DNA of 64,000 nucleotides from JACVRW01 sp963814095 (lineage in GTDB: Bacteria; Actinomycetota; Thermoleophilia; Solirubrobacterales; Thermoleophilaceae), in contig CAWFBT010000030.1 of assembly GCA_963814095.1 (NCBI GenBank), positions 1 through 64,000 of the forward strand, in the 5' to 3' direction. Positions within the stretch are counted from its first letter, which is position 1; every line of letters begins with the position of its first letter. A program made the translations under genes and the position numbers. The notes beneath the pieces were generated by a model, which saw nothing but the letters and a program-made list of their open reading frames with translations, had not been told where the DNA came from and did no database searches. This document shows positions 1 to 9,140 of the stretch, one piece after another.

Positions 1-15
1 ACGCTGCGTGGTGCC

Positions 16-1089
16 GTGGATTCGCCCCACGTCTACGCGCACGTCGACATGGACGCCTTCTACGTGAGCGTCGAGCTGCAGCGCCGGCCGGAGCTGCTCG
101 GGCTCCCCGTGGTGGTGGCGGGCAGCGGCCCGCGCGCAGTGGTCACGACGGCGAGCTACGAGGCGCGCAAGTACGGCATCTTCTCGGCGACGCCGGCGGA
201 GCGCGCCCGCCGGCTGTGTCCCGAGGCGACCTTCCTGCCGCCCGATTTCGAGCACTACCGCGCGCGCTCGCGCGAGCTGCACGCGGTGCTCCGCTCGCAC
301 GTCGAGCGCGTCGAGTCGGTCGGCCTCGACGAGGCGTATCTGGACCTCACCGGGCTCGAGCGGCCGCGTTCGGCGGCGCGGCGCGTGAAGGAGGAGATCC
401 GGGCCGAGACCGGGCTCGTCTGCTCCGTCGGGATCGGGCCCAGCAAGCTCGTGGCGAAGGTCGCCTCGGACGCGGAGAAGCCGGACGGCTTCGTCGAGCT
501 GACGGCCGAGCAGGCCCGCGAGCGCTTCTCCGCTGCGTCGCCGGGCCTCGTGCCGGGCATCGGCCCGAAGACCGTGGCACGGCTGGAGCGGCTCGGCGTA
601 GCCACACTGGGCGCGCTCGGCGCGACCCCGGACGTCCAGCTGATCGAGTGGTTCGGCAGGCGGCTCGGCCCGCACCTGGCCGCGCTCGCCCGCTTCGAGG
701 ACGACCGCAGCATCGAGACGGTGCGCGTCGCCAAGTCGGAGTCGCGCGAGACGACCTTCGACTACGACCTGCGCGGGCTGCCGGAGCTGGAGCCGGTCCT
801 GGAACGCCTGACCACGCAGCTCTGCGAGGCACTCGAGCGCGAGGAGCGGCGCGGCCGCACGATCGGCATCAAGCTCCGCTACGCCGACTTCACGACGCTC
901 ACGCGGGCGCGCACGCTGGAGGTCGCGGTCAACGACTGCGCGACCGTGGGCGGCGTCGCGCTCGAGTTGCTGCGCCGGCTCGACCCGCGCCAGCCGGTGC
1001 GGTTGCTGGGCGTTCGCGTGGCCGGCCTCGACGAGCGCGAGCCTCTGCGCACGCCCGTTTCGGCCGGTCAGATGAGCCTGTCGCTCTGA
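16..1089 (+). CDS. dinB: DNA polymerase IV (Y-family translesion polymerase)
   Basis: Error-prone Y-family polymerase that copies past damaged template bases. The metal-binding motif VDMDAFYVSVE lies near residues 10-21 and the catalytic motif SVGLDEAYLD near residues 100-109. A helix-hairpin-helix (PGIGPKTVARL, about residue 178) and a little-finger domain follow. The extreme C-terminus QMSLSL resembles a sliding-clamp binding peptide, as expected for a polymerase recruited by the beta clamp. Its 357 codons match the usual family length. The GTG start at 16 fits the family N-terminus, but only 15 bases precede it, so a start before the window edge cannot be excluded. The acyltransferase gene follows 27 bases downstream on the same strand. 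Confidence 0.95.
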   Translation: MDSPHVYAHVDMDAFYVSVELQRRPELLGLPVVVAGSGPRAVVTTASYEARKYGIFSATPAERARRLCPEATFLPPDFEHYRARSRELHAVLRSHVERVESVGLDEAYLDLTGLERPRSAARRVKEEIRAETGLVCSVGIGPSKLVAKVASDAEKPDGFVELTAEQARERFSAASPGLVPGIGPKTVARLERLGVATLGALGATPDVQLIEWFGRRLGPHLAALARFEDDRSIETVRVAKSESRETTFDYDLRGLPELEPVLERLTTQLCEALEREERRGRTIGIKLRYADFTTLTRARTLEVAVNDCATVGGVALELLRRLDPRQPVRLLGVRVAGLDEREPLRTPVSAGQMSLSL

Positions 1090-1116
1090 GTGCGGGCGCT
1101 GCGCTAGTTTGGGCGC

Positions 1117-2537
1117 ATGGCAACGGATCGGCTGACCGCGCTCGACACCTCCTTCCTACACCTCGAGGACGCCGCCTCGCACATGCACGTCGCCTCGGTG
1201 ATGCTGTTCGAGGGCTCCCCTCCCCCCTACAACGATCTGCTCGATGCGATCGAACGGCGGCTTCATCTGGTCCCGCGCTACCGCCAGCGGCTCGCTTTCG
1301 TGCCGCTCGCGCAGGGCCGTCCGAGGTGGGTCGACGACCCGCACCTGAACCTGCGCTACCACGTGCGCGCCACGGCGCTGCCGGCGCCCGGCGACGAGGA
1401 TCAGCTCAAGGAGCTGGCCGGTCGCGTGTTCTCCCAGCAGCTGGACCGCGACAAGCCGCTCTGGGAGATCTGGCTCGTCGACGGGCTCGAGGGCGACCGC
1501 TTCGCGCTGCTCTCGAAGACCCACCACGCGCTCGTCGACGGCATCTCCGGGGTCGACATCATCTCGGTCCTGTTCGACACCTCGCCCGAGCCGGCCGCTC
1601 CCGCCGATCCCGGCGACCGCTGGCTGCCGCGCCCGCTTCCTTCGCAGGCGCAGCTGCTCGCCGAGGCGCTGCTCGAGCGCACCACGATCCCCGCTGAGGT
1701 CGCCCGCTCGGTGCGGGCGGTCTTCCGGGGCCCGCGCCGCATCCTGTCGGGCGCGCGCGACGCGGCGGTCGGTGTCGGCGCCATGGCGTGGGCGGGCCTC
1801 AACCCCGCGCCGACGAGTCCCTACAACCAGTGATCGGCCCGCACCGCCGCTTCACCTGGGTGCGCGCCGAGCTGGGTGACATCAAGGCGATCAAGAACGA
1901 GCTCGGCGGGACCGTCAACGACGTCGTGCTGTCGACCGTGGCCGGAGCGCTCGGCAAGCACCTGCGCCGCCGCGGCCAGAACACCGACGGCCTCGAGCTC
2001 AAGGCGATGATCCCCGTGAGCGTGCGCGCCGACGTCGAGCGAGGCGCGCTCGGCAACAAGGTGGCCGCGATGATGGCTTCGCTGCCGATCTGGTGCCAGG
2101 ACCCCGTCGCGCGTCTCGACATCGTGCGCGAGGAGCTGAAGGGCCTCAAGTCGAGCGGGCAGGCCGTGGGCGCACAGGTGCTCACCGACTTGACCGGATT
2201 CGCGCCGCCGACGGTGATGGGACAGGCCGCGCGGCTCGTCTCTCGTCAGCGCATGTTCAACCTCGTGGTCACGAACGTGCCGGGGCCGCAGTTCCCGCTC
2301 TACCTGGCCGGCCGGCGCATGCTGGATCCGTTCCCGATGGTCCCGCTCGCGAAGAACCAGGCGCTCGGCATCGCCCTGCTCTCGTACGCCGGCAAGATCA
2401 ACTTCGGGCTCGTCGGCGACTGGGACCTGATGTGGGACCTGGACGAGTTCGCCGGCCACCTGCGCGAGTCGATCGAAGAGCTCGCCGAGGCCGCCGGCGT
2501 CGAGCTCACCGCAGCTGAGGAGGCCGTGCGAGCGTGA
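1117..2537 (+). CDS. Wax ester synthase/diacylglycerol acyltransferase, interrupted by a frameshift
   Basis: WS/DGAT family enzyme that joins acyl-CoA to a fatty alcohol or diacylglycerol to make storage lipid. The first part (1117 to about 1830) carries the catalytic HHxxxDG motif, seen as HHALVDG in KTHHALVDGISG. The second part (about 1834 to 2537) starts with IGPHRRF and contains the conserved GGTVNDVVLS segment. The halves lie in different frames: the first runs into a TGA right after SPYNQ, and adding one base near 1830 restores the normal junction of an intact protein of about 470 residues. One base is therefore missing, by error or mutation. The TGA at 2535-2537 overlaps the GTG start of the next gene. 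Family assignment is firm; whether the gene is broken in the organism is not. Confidence 0.88.
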
Positions 2538-2995
2538 GGGATCGCCTTGCGGAGTGCGCGCGTGACCTCGGGATCGCGCTTCGGCCCCAGCGCCTGAACG
2601 ACTCGACGCGCACCGTCAAGGACGCCGCCGCGGCCGTCGGCTGCGACGAGTCCGAGATAGCGAAGTCGATCGTCTTCGTCGCAGACGGCGATCCCGTCGT
2701 CTGCGTCGCGTCGGGCCGGCACCGGATCGACACCGACAAGCTCGCCGACCTCCTGGACGTCGCCGAGGTGCGCCAGGCCAAGGCGGACGAGGTGCGGGCC
2801 GCCACCGGCTTTGCGATCGGCGGCGTGCCGCCGTTCGGGCACGACCTGCCGGTCCTGTTCGACGAGACGCTGCTCGATCACGAGCGCGTCTGGGCGGCGG
2901 CGGGCGATCCGCACAGCCTGTTCGAGGTGGATCCGCGCGAGCTCGCGGAGTGCATCCGCGCGCGGATCGTGGAGCTCGGCGAGAACTCCGACTAG
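2534..2995 (+). CDS. YbaK/ProX-type aminoacyl-tRNA deacylase-like protein
   Basis: Free-standing YbaK/EbsC-type domain of 153 residues. Relatives hydrolyse mischarged Cys-, Ala- or Ser-tRNA in trans or resemble the ProRS editing domain. Visible family features are the early TVKDAAAAVGCDESEIAKSI segment, which holds the lysine that binds the tRNA end, the core FVADGDPVVCVASG, and the GFAIGGVPPFGH loop. The GTG start at 2534 overlaps the TGA of the acyltransferase (GTGA), suggesting translational coupling. The stop overlaps by four bases the stop of the convergent sheath gene. The exact tRNA substrate cannot be told from sequence. Confidence 0.85.
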   Translation: MRDRLAECARDLGIALRPQRLNDSTRTVKDAAAAVGCDESEIAKSIVFVADGDPVVCVASGRHRIDTDKLADLLDVAEVRQAKADEVRAATGFAIGGVPPFGHDLPVLFDETLLDHERVWAAAGDPHSLFEVDPRELAECIRARIVELGENSD

Positions 2996-4106
2996 GGCCT
3001 TCGCGCTCGCTGCTGTATCCGGATGAGTATGAACTCGGCCGGCTTGACGGGCGCGATGCCCACGAGCACGTTCAAGTTGCCGTTGTCGATGTCGTTCTGC
3101 GACATCGTGCTCCTGTCACAGCGCACGAAGTAGGCGTCGCTCGGCCTGGTGCCGGCAAAGGCGCCGTCCTTGAGGAGCTCGTGCAGGAAGCTCCCGACGT
3201 TCAGGCGGACCGATGCCCAGAGCGGCTCGTCGTTCGGCTCGAAGCGGGCCCACTGCGTGCCCTGATCGATCGAGTTCTCGATGAAGAGCGCGAGCCGCCG
3301 CAGCGGGACGTACTTCCACTCGCTTGCGTCCGCGTCGGCGCCGGCGAGCGTCCGCGCGCCCCAGATGACGGTGCCGGAGCCCGGGAAGCTGCGCAGCACG
3401 TTCACGCCCATGGCGTTGAGATCGCTCGACTCGGCTTCGCTCAGCTGAAGCCCGAGCGTCGCCCCCTTCAGCTGGGCGCTGGTGCCGGCGGACGCCTCCC
3501 ACACGCCGCCCGCGGCGTCGGTCGCCGCGTAGCGGCCGGCCACGGCCCCGCCCGGCCCGATGCTGCGCGCCGCGCCGCCGCGCAGGGCGTCGGGGACGTC
3601 GATGCGCGGGAAGTAGATCGCGCCGTTGGGGCGAAGCTCCGGAAAGTCCTCGCCGTTCCGGTAGGAGGCCATCGCGCCGCCGTCCGCGATGGCGGACGGC
3701 GGATCAAGGACGAGGAAGGCGCGGCGCCGCTCGCAGTAGCGCATGGCGGTGTCGACGACATCCTTGTGGCGCGTGCTCGGGAGCGCGGACGCCCCGGGGA
3801 GGCAGAGCAGGTTGAGGGCGCCGGGCGGGACGGCGTCGAGTGCCCGGATGCCGCGCTTCCAGCCGGTTCCGCTGCCCGTGCGCACGAGCCACGCCACCAC
3901 CCCGCCGCCCGCGAAGTACGAGGCCACCTGGTATCCGGCTTCGCTCCCGGGGTCGAGTCCGCCGAACGCCAGCTGGAACTCCGCTGGGCTCGTGACTCTC
4001 AGCGGCTTCCCGATGGGGCCGCGGGTGAAGTCCCCACGAATGCCGTGTGGGACGTGCCGACGGCGGCGATTGGCTGGACGGCGCCCGGCATCTCGTCGCG
4101 CATCAT
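2992..4106 (-). CDS. Contractile tail/injection-system sheath protein, orphan, with an N-terminal frameshift
   Basis: Sheath protein of the phage tail/R-pyocin/extracellular contractile injection system type. The C-terminal part is diagnostic: a segment with NVLRSFPGSGTVIWGARTL, then YVPLRRLALFIENSI, and a terminal domain with SDAYFVRCDRSTM and FILIRIQQ. The conserved N-terminus VQPIAAVGTSHTAFVG is encoded from the ATG at 4106 but lies one frame away from the body, which resumes with FTRGPIGKPLRVTS. One base is missing around 4030-4036. The restored length is about 370 residues, like short R-pyocin or Afp-type sheaths. No tube, baseplate, spike or ATPase gene lies nearby. A TTG at 4113 opens the main frame, but its first residues do not look like a sheath. 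Confidence 0.82.
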
Positions 4107-4125
4107 CCAGCAACAGCCTGAGCGG

Positions 4126-4159
4126 CCCGGGCGCGCCGCGACTCCGCGACGCGCCCGGG
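4126..4159 (-). terminator. GC-rich hairpin between the repeat-protein gene and the sheath gene
   Basis: A perfect 10-base inverted repeat (CCCGGGCGCG at 4126-4135 with CGCGCCCGGG at 4150-4159) surrounds a 14-base loop, 13 bases past the stop of the upstream repeat-protein gene. There is no T-tract, so it may be a weak or Rho-aided terminator. It lies just before the sheath coding region. Confidence 0.4.
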
Positions 4160-4171
4160 AGGACGTTCAGC

Positions 4172-6959
4172 TCAGGACTTCTTGCTGCGCTTGCTGCGGC
4201 TGGCGTTCCGACACGGGGTCTTCAGCGCGACCGTCGTGTTCTTCACCTTGCCGTTGTGACCCCTCATCGCGAGGGTCGCCCGATGCTTGCGAGCGCAGAG
4301 GCTGCGGCGCACCGGGGTCAGGATGCCGCCCGACCCGCTCTCCAGGTTGAGCCTGAAGTCGCTGATCGGCACGTCCGGGATGCTCCCGAACGTGTTGCGG
4401 ACACCCTTGCGCGTGATCGCCGTCTCACCCTGGAGGACCACGGTGATCTGGCCGCGCAGCACCGCCGCCAGCGCCGGCAGGCCACGCGGACGGGCGACGA
4501 GGTAGACGCCGCCGCGGAGCCGCTCGGACAGCAGCGGCGTGGCCGCGCTCGTGGTGCCCACCTGGCTCCTGGGCGGGCAGGCGAGGGCAGCGAGCTGCTC
4601 CTGCGTGCACGGATCCGGCAGGTTCTGCGCATCGAGCGCCAGGCTGTTCGGCAGGGTCAGCGCGACCCTGCGCGGGTTGGCCTGGTTGCGGCCCACCTGG
4701 AGCCGGACGTTCAGCCCGGGGTGACGGCCCGGCCGCACCTGGTTCCTGCCGGTGAGCGTGGTCGTCATCTTCGGGTTGAACCCGAGCCGGGCGCAGTCGG
4801 CCACCTGGTAGCGCGACGACACGTCACTGGTCGCCCCCGCCGTGGAGGTGATCCGGGCGGTCACGCTGCCCGGCGCACAGCTCGTGCCGTTGAGCATGAA
4901 GCCCTCGCGGTCGAGGTTGACCTCGACGGTCTTGATCCGCAGCGGAATGCCCTTGATGATCGAGGGCAGCGGATCGGAGATCACCCGCAGGCGGGTTGTG
5001 GTGCGATCGACGTGGATGGCAGCCCTCACGACCACCGTGCCGAGGTCGAACGGTCCGGCAATCGCCGGGACCACGATGGAGAGCCCGAGCGGCGCTCCGC
5101 CATACGGCCCGGTCAGATACACACGACCGCTCAGGTTGAACGGGCTCGAGCCCGCACCCGCGGACACGCGGGTCGTGCCGACCTGGGACTCCGGCCCGCA
5201 GCTGCCGGCGGCGGCCTGCGCCTCGCCGCAGAGCGGCACCGAGGCGAGCCGGCCGGTCAGCCCGGACGGGAGCTGAACGTCCAGCCTCGAGATCTCCTGA
5301 TGACCGTCGGGACGCGACAGCCTCATCAGGAAGCCGGTGCCCCGGCCCGCGACCGGGTTGGTAGAGCCGGCCACGTAGCCCGGAGCGAAGCTGCCGGAGC
5401 ACCCGATCACGTCCATCGTGTTCGTGGTGTTGACCGGAGCCATCGATCCGTTCCACGACGTCAGGCTTGCGTTCGTGGTCTTGGGCCCGCAGCTCGCCGG
5501 TGTCGCGAGCGGTGCCCGCGGGCCACCCTTGAACTGCAGCAGGAAGCGGCTGAACGGGACCATCGGCGTGTTGTCGAAGGTCGCGGTCAACCGGCCCGTG
5601 GTCGGGTCCGCGTCGATCGTGCCGGGCAGCTTCACGACCAATCCCGGGCCGCGGACCACCAGGTAGATGGACAGCAGCTGAGAGGCCGTCGGCTGCGCCA
5701 GGTAGATGTCACCCTCCAGCGGATCGGCCAGCAGCGGCGTCGTGATGCTCACGTTGCCGATGTCCGAGCTCGCCGGGCAGGTCGAGTCCGCCTTCGATCC
5801 GAAGCCGAACTGCGCCGGCGTGCAGCCCTGCAGGCCGTCGGCCGCGGCCGGGGAGACCGCGAGGCCCTCCGGCAACTGGACGACGGTCTTCTTGAGCGGC
5901 GGCGTGCCGAGCCCATCCGGGTTGTCGTTCTGCGGGATGCGCAGGTCGACGGTCAACCCGGTCGGGGAGTCTGCCACCGGCGGATCGGCGAACACGCCGA
6001 TGCTCGAGTCGAAGCGCTGCCGCTCGCAGCCCGAGGCCACCTCCGGCGTGGAGGTCGCCGTGCTCCAGTTGCCCGGATCCGACCACGACCGTGCACGCAG
6101 GGTGGTGACGCCCTCGACGCCGCAGACCGACGGCAGCGTCAGGAACGGCTTCCTGGCCCCGCCGGACGGGCACGTGTCGTCGTTGAGCGGGTTCCCGTCG
6201 CCGGGGCCGGGGATGCCGTCGCCCGGACCCGGGACGCCGTCGCCGGGACCGGGGAAGCCGTCCCCGTCAGTGTCCTCGGTGTCCTCGGTGTCCTCCGTGT
6301 CCGTCGTGATGCAGGCGCCGCGCGCCGTGTCGTGGGAGGCATCTGCCGGGACACCCCAGAACGAGAGCTCCGACCCCCCGAGCGGCAGGAGCTCGGAGAT
6401 GTCGCTGATGTTCGTCGTCAGCGAGTAGTCACCGTCGGAGTTGATCGTCGCGACGATGTGCACCGGCGCGATGATCACCATGAAGGCGAAGTCCGCGGTC
6501 TGTCCGGGGTCGGGGACCATGTTGAAGACGGGCAGCCTGATGGGGAACTGCTCGGTGCCCTGCCAGAGCCGCAGAGTGGTGACGCCGACCTGGCTGGAGA
6601 CCGGGCAGGCGTTGCCAAAGAGCTGCTCGTCGGTGCACTGCGGCGTGGCCGATGGGTTGCCGATCAGCCCCGGCGGCAGCGTCACCTCGATGTCCTTGAC
6701 GTTCTCGGCGGGCGGCTGGTTGTATGGGGTGCCGTCGTCGTCCGCCTCGGCGAACTTGAAGAACGTGCGCGCCTCGAACGGGATGCGCCCCGGCCTGGAG
6801 GTTCGGCGTGCCGTCCGCGTTGAACGCGCCGGCCTCGAACTCGGTGATCTCGATGGCGGCCTGCGCCTGCGCGGCGAACATCCCGCACAGGAGCAGGGCA
6901 GTGGTGAGCGCGATCCCGGCCAGCAGGGCGCGGAAGCGACTCTGAACTTCTGTACGCAT
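4172..6959 (-). CDS. Large secreted repeat protein A (cassette 1, second gene), with a frameshift near its N-terminus
   Basis: No named family recognised. An ATG at 6959, after a good GAGGAG ribosome site, begins a signal peptide (hydrophobic ALLAGIALTTALLLCGMF, then AQAQA). Reading then shifts by one base in a short C/G run near 6781; removing one base joins AGAHP to FEARTFFKFAEADDDG and continues to the stop. The mature part of about 900 residues holds several copies of a beta-rich unit with the pattern LPxGLxxxxxxxxxCxxxxxxxCPxxSxVG. Other recognisable segments are FKGGPRAPLATP, LTGRLASVPLC, GPFDLGTVVVRAA and KNTFGSIPDVPI. A low-complexity acidic/Gly-Pro linker sits near 6197-6300. The protein ends in a basic tail (SKRSKKS). 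It is homologous along its length to the protein at 17956-20658, and its propeller partner starts the operon. Confidence 0.7.
6197..6296 (-). repeat. In-frame minisatellites inside repeat protein A
   Basis: Three 21-base copies (6197-6217, 6218-6238, 6239-6259) encode repeats of GDGxPGP. Next to them are three 9-base copies (about 6270-6296) encoding repeats of T-E-D. Together they read DTEDTEDTEDTDGDG followed by the Gly-Pro repeats, an acidic linker resembling calcium-binding DxDxDG loops. The paralogue at 17956-20658 lacks this block. Confidence 0.8.
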
Positions 6960-6991
6960 GGCTATCGCTCCTCTCGTCTCTGCTGGGCGGT

Positions 6992-8974
6992 TCACTTGCT
7001 CCTCCTAAGGGCCGCGGCCTTCCGTCGTTCGGCTGTCCCCTTGGAGCGGCGCGCCGCCGGCTTGCGCTTGACGCAGCGGACCTTGCCCCTGACGCGCTTG
7101 CGCACGAAGCCCTTCTTGCACTTCTTGGGCTTCTTGTTCGCCTTCGGCTTCGAGGGCGTCACGTTGCCGGGACCGTCGAGCGTCGCGCTGCCGGGGTTGG
7201 ACGTGTCGGGCTGGGGAGTCGCGTTGCCCTGACAGCCGTCCCCGGCGCAGCCCGGGTTGGGCGGCGGCGGGAATGGTGAGAAAAGCCCACCGATCCGGGC
7301 CGTGTAGACCTGGGGCCCGCCGATGTGCTGCGGCACGAGCCGCTCGAATGCGCTGAAGACCACATTCGCTCCCGACGCGTCCGTCCCGCCCAGGCTGTGA
7401 TTCGGCGAGAAGCCCGTCGTCGTGCTGACGCCGTCGGTCACGAGGGCCACGCCCTCGCCCTCCTTCCAGCGGTAGACGTCGAGCGCGTTGTTGCTGTCGT
7501 CGGTGACGAGTGCCGTCGTGGTGCTGAAGAACAGGATCGTCCCGGCGTCGTTGGCCGCCCGCGCAGTCGCACCGCCGTACGTGGTGGCGGTCATGTCGAT
7601 CGCGACGTCGTGGGGCACGCCGTCGACACAGCTGGCGCAGATGATCTCGCCGTCGTCATCGGTGTAGCGGTAGATCGCCTGGTTGCCGTTGGTGGCGAAG
7701 TCAGTCAGCTGCTCCGGCGCCGAGATCCAGAGAACGCTGCCGTCCTCGGAGATCTGGCCCCGCGGGAAGCTGGTGGGGCTCGCGCCGAGCTGGCCGGTGT
7801 TGGCGACGAAGCGAACACCGTCTCCGTCGTTCACGTAGATGTGCGCGACGTCAGGCGTCACTTCGGGATCGGTGACGAGGCTGGCGCTCGACACGAAGTA
7901 GGCGCGCGAGCCGTCCTCCGACACGACGGCCGATTGAACGCCCGCCGCCGGCCCGCCGTCGACGCAGCTCAGGCAGCTGTAGTCCCCGCCGAGGTCGAAG
8001 CGGTAGAGGTCCTCCGTGCCGTCGGTGTCCCCATCGACCATGTTGGTGGAGGTGAGGAAGAAGACGGTGGAGCCGTCCGGTGTCGCCTGCACGAACCTTG
8101 CCGCGAACTCCGTCTCACCGGCCGGCGCCTCGCTGATCGGCTCCGTCGTGCCACCCGCGCGCGTGTACAGGCGCGCGGGATCGGGCGTCGGATCCGTGCA
8201 GTCGAACGCGTTCGGGTCGGGCGACACGAAGAAGAGGCGACTGCCGTCCTCGGACACGTAGTGCTGACGGTGGGCGTGCTGGAAATCGGTCGTGAACCGC
8301 GCTCCGCACTCGTGCGCGTCGCCGCTCGGCAGCAGCCCCACGTTCGTGAGCGTGCCGTTGTCGGCCTCGTAGATGTTCGAACCCGCGGCCGAGTCGGGCT
8401 GACCCGGGACCGGATCGAAGAGATAGAAGTAGGAGTGGCCGAAGTCCGGGGTCGAGGTCGCGTACTGGGCGTTCTGGAACCCGCTGAGCAGCGTCTCGAC
8501 GGAGTTGCCGTTGGCGTCGAAGCGGTCATAGGGGAACGTCCCCCCGCCGCCCAGCCCCTGGAGGCCCTGCGCGATGAAGCCCGAGTAATCCGAGCCGACG
8601 ACGTCCACCGGCGACCAGCCAATCGGGCCGGAGGGATCACGCCCCGCGCGTTGCAGCGGGCGGTTCGTCCAGGTGCCATCCGCGTTCCGGGTCGCGACAT
8701 ACGTGTTCAGCACGTTCGAATGCGCCCCGCCGTGCGACGAAAGAGCGCCGTACGAGACGTGGTTGCCGTCCGCCGAGATGGACGGCTGCAGCAGCGCGTT
8801 ACGGCCGGTGTCGCCGGGCGTCACGAGCTCATAGGTCCGCCCGTCAGGCGGCGGAGCCGCCAGCGCGGCGGCGACGCCAAGCGAGGCCAGCGCCGCGACG
8901 GCGACGAGGACGCCCATGAGCGGGCGCGAAAAAGCAGCACGAATCCGACCGGCAAAACCCGGGATGCCAGGCAT
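6992..8974 (-). CDS. Secreted WD40-like/TolB-like beta-propeller protein (cassette 1, first gene)
   Basis: Exported protein of about 660 residues. The ATG at 8974 follows a GGAGAG ribosome site; an upstream in-frame start at 9010 lacks one. A signal peptide (LMGVLVAVAALASLGVAAALA) precedes a mature start with PPDGRTYELVTP. The body is built of repeated blades with motifs such as SADGNHVSYG, VSEDGSRLFFVS, TPDGSTVFFLTS and VSEDGSRAYFVS, typical of PD40/TolB-like propellers. After the blades come YTARIGG and a two-cysteine CxxDxC motif (CAGDGCQG), then a Lys/Arg-rich tail with CKKGFVRKR. The same YxARxGG and CxxDxC elements occur in its paralogue at 20655-22826. The downstream repeat-protein gene starts 32 bases later, so the two are probably one operon. 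Ligand and function are unknown. Confidence 0.75.
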   Translation of the reverse strand: MPGIPGFAGRIRAAFSRPLMGVLVAVAALASLGVAAALAAPPPDGRTYELVTPGDTGRNALLQPSISADGNHVSYGALSSHGGAHSNVLNTYVATRNADGTWTNRPLQRAGRDPSGPIGWSPVDVVGSDYSGFIAQGLQGLGGGGTFPYDRFDANGNSVETLLSGFQNAQYATSTPDFGHSYFYLFDPVPGQPDSAAGSNIYEADNGTLTNVGLLPSGDAHECGARFTTDFQHAHRQHYVSEDGSRLFFVSPDPNAFDCTDPTPDPARLYTRAGGTTEPISEAPAGETEFAARFVQATPDGSTVFFLTSTNMVDGDTDGTEDLYRFDLGGDYSCLSCVDGGPAAGVQSAVVSEDGSRAYFVSSASLVTDPEVTPDVAHIYVNDGDGVRFVANTGQLGASPTSFPRGQISEDGSVLWISAPEQLTDFATNGNQAIYRYTDDDGEIICASCVDGVPHDVAIDMTATTYGGATARAANDAGTILFFSTTTALVTDDSNNALDVYRWKEGEGVALVTDGVSTTTGFSPNHSLGGTDASGANVVFSAFERLVPQHIGGPQVYTARIGGLFSPFPPPPNPGCAGDGCQGNATPQPDTSNPGSATLDGPGNVTPSKPKANKKPKKCKKGFVRKRVRGKVRCVKRKPAARRSKGTAERRKAAALRRSK

Positions 8975-9052
8975 ATATCTCTCCGATCTGCCCGGCGGCT
9001 GCCGGGCCACTCCTCACTGGGTACGCCCGCGTTTCTGGCGGTCGCGGTGCGG

Positions 9053-9081
9053 AACATAAACACCACGTTCTACGTTGTCAA
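9053..9081 (-). promoter_or_regulatory. Sigma70-type promoter of secreted cassette 1
   Basis: On the minus strand TTGACA (9081-9076) and TATGTT (9058-9053) are separated by 17 bases. The spacer holds GAACGTGxTGTT, which is nearly identical in the promoter of the second cassette at 22876-22905. The predicted transcript start is about 70 bases before the ATG at 8974. Confidence 0.7.
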
Positions 9082-9140
9082 GGGGTGCTGTTCGGAGCGC
9101 GTGACCGGGCGCGCCAGATCGCAAGAACGTGCGCCTGCAA

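Noticed and set aside
2992..4113. Prophage remnant
   Set aside because: Only one tail-type gene is present, with no integrase, capsid, terminase or attachment-site repeats around it. An orphan injection-type sheath fits better.
3743..6823. A 1026-codon open frame on the plus strand
   Set aside because: It runs antisense to the secreted repeat protein, has the Arg/Ala/Gly-rich look of a GC-rich shadow frame, and shows no domain motif.
9052..9071. LexA/SOS box in the cassette promoters
   Set aside because: GAAC and GTTC are present but 11 bases apart instead of the 4 expected for the actinobacterial LexA site.
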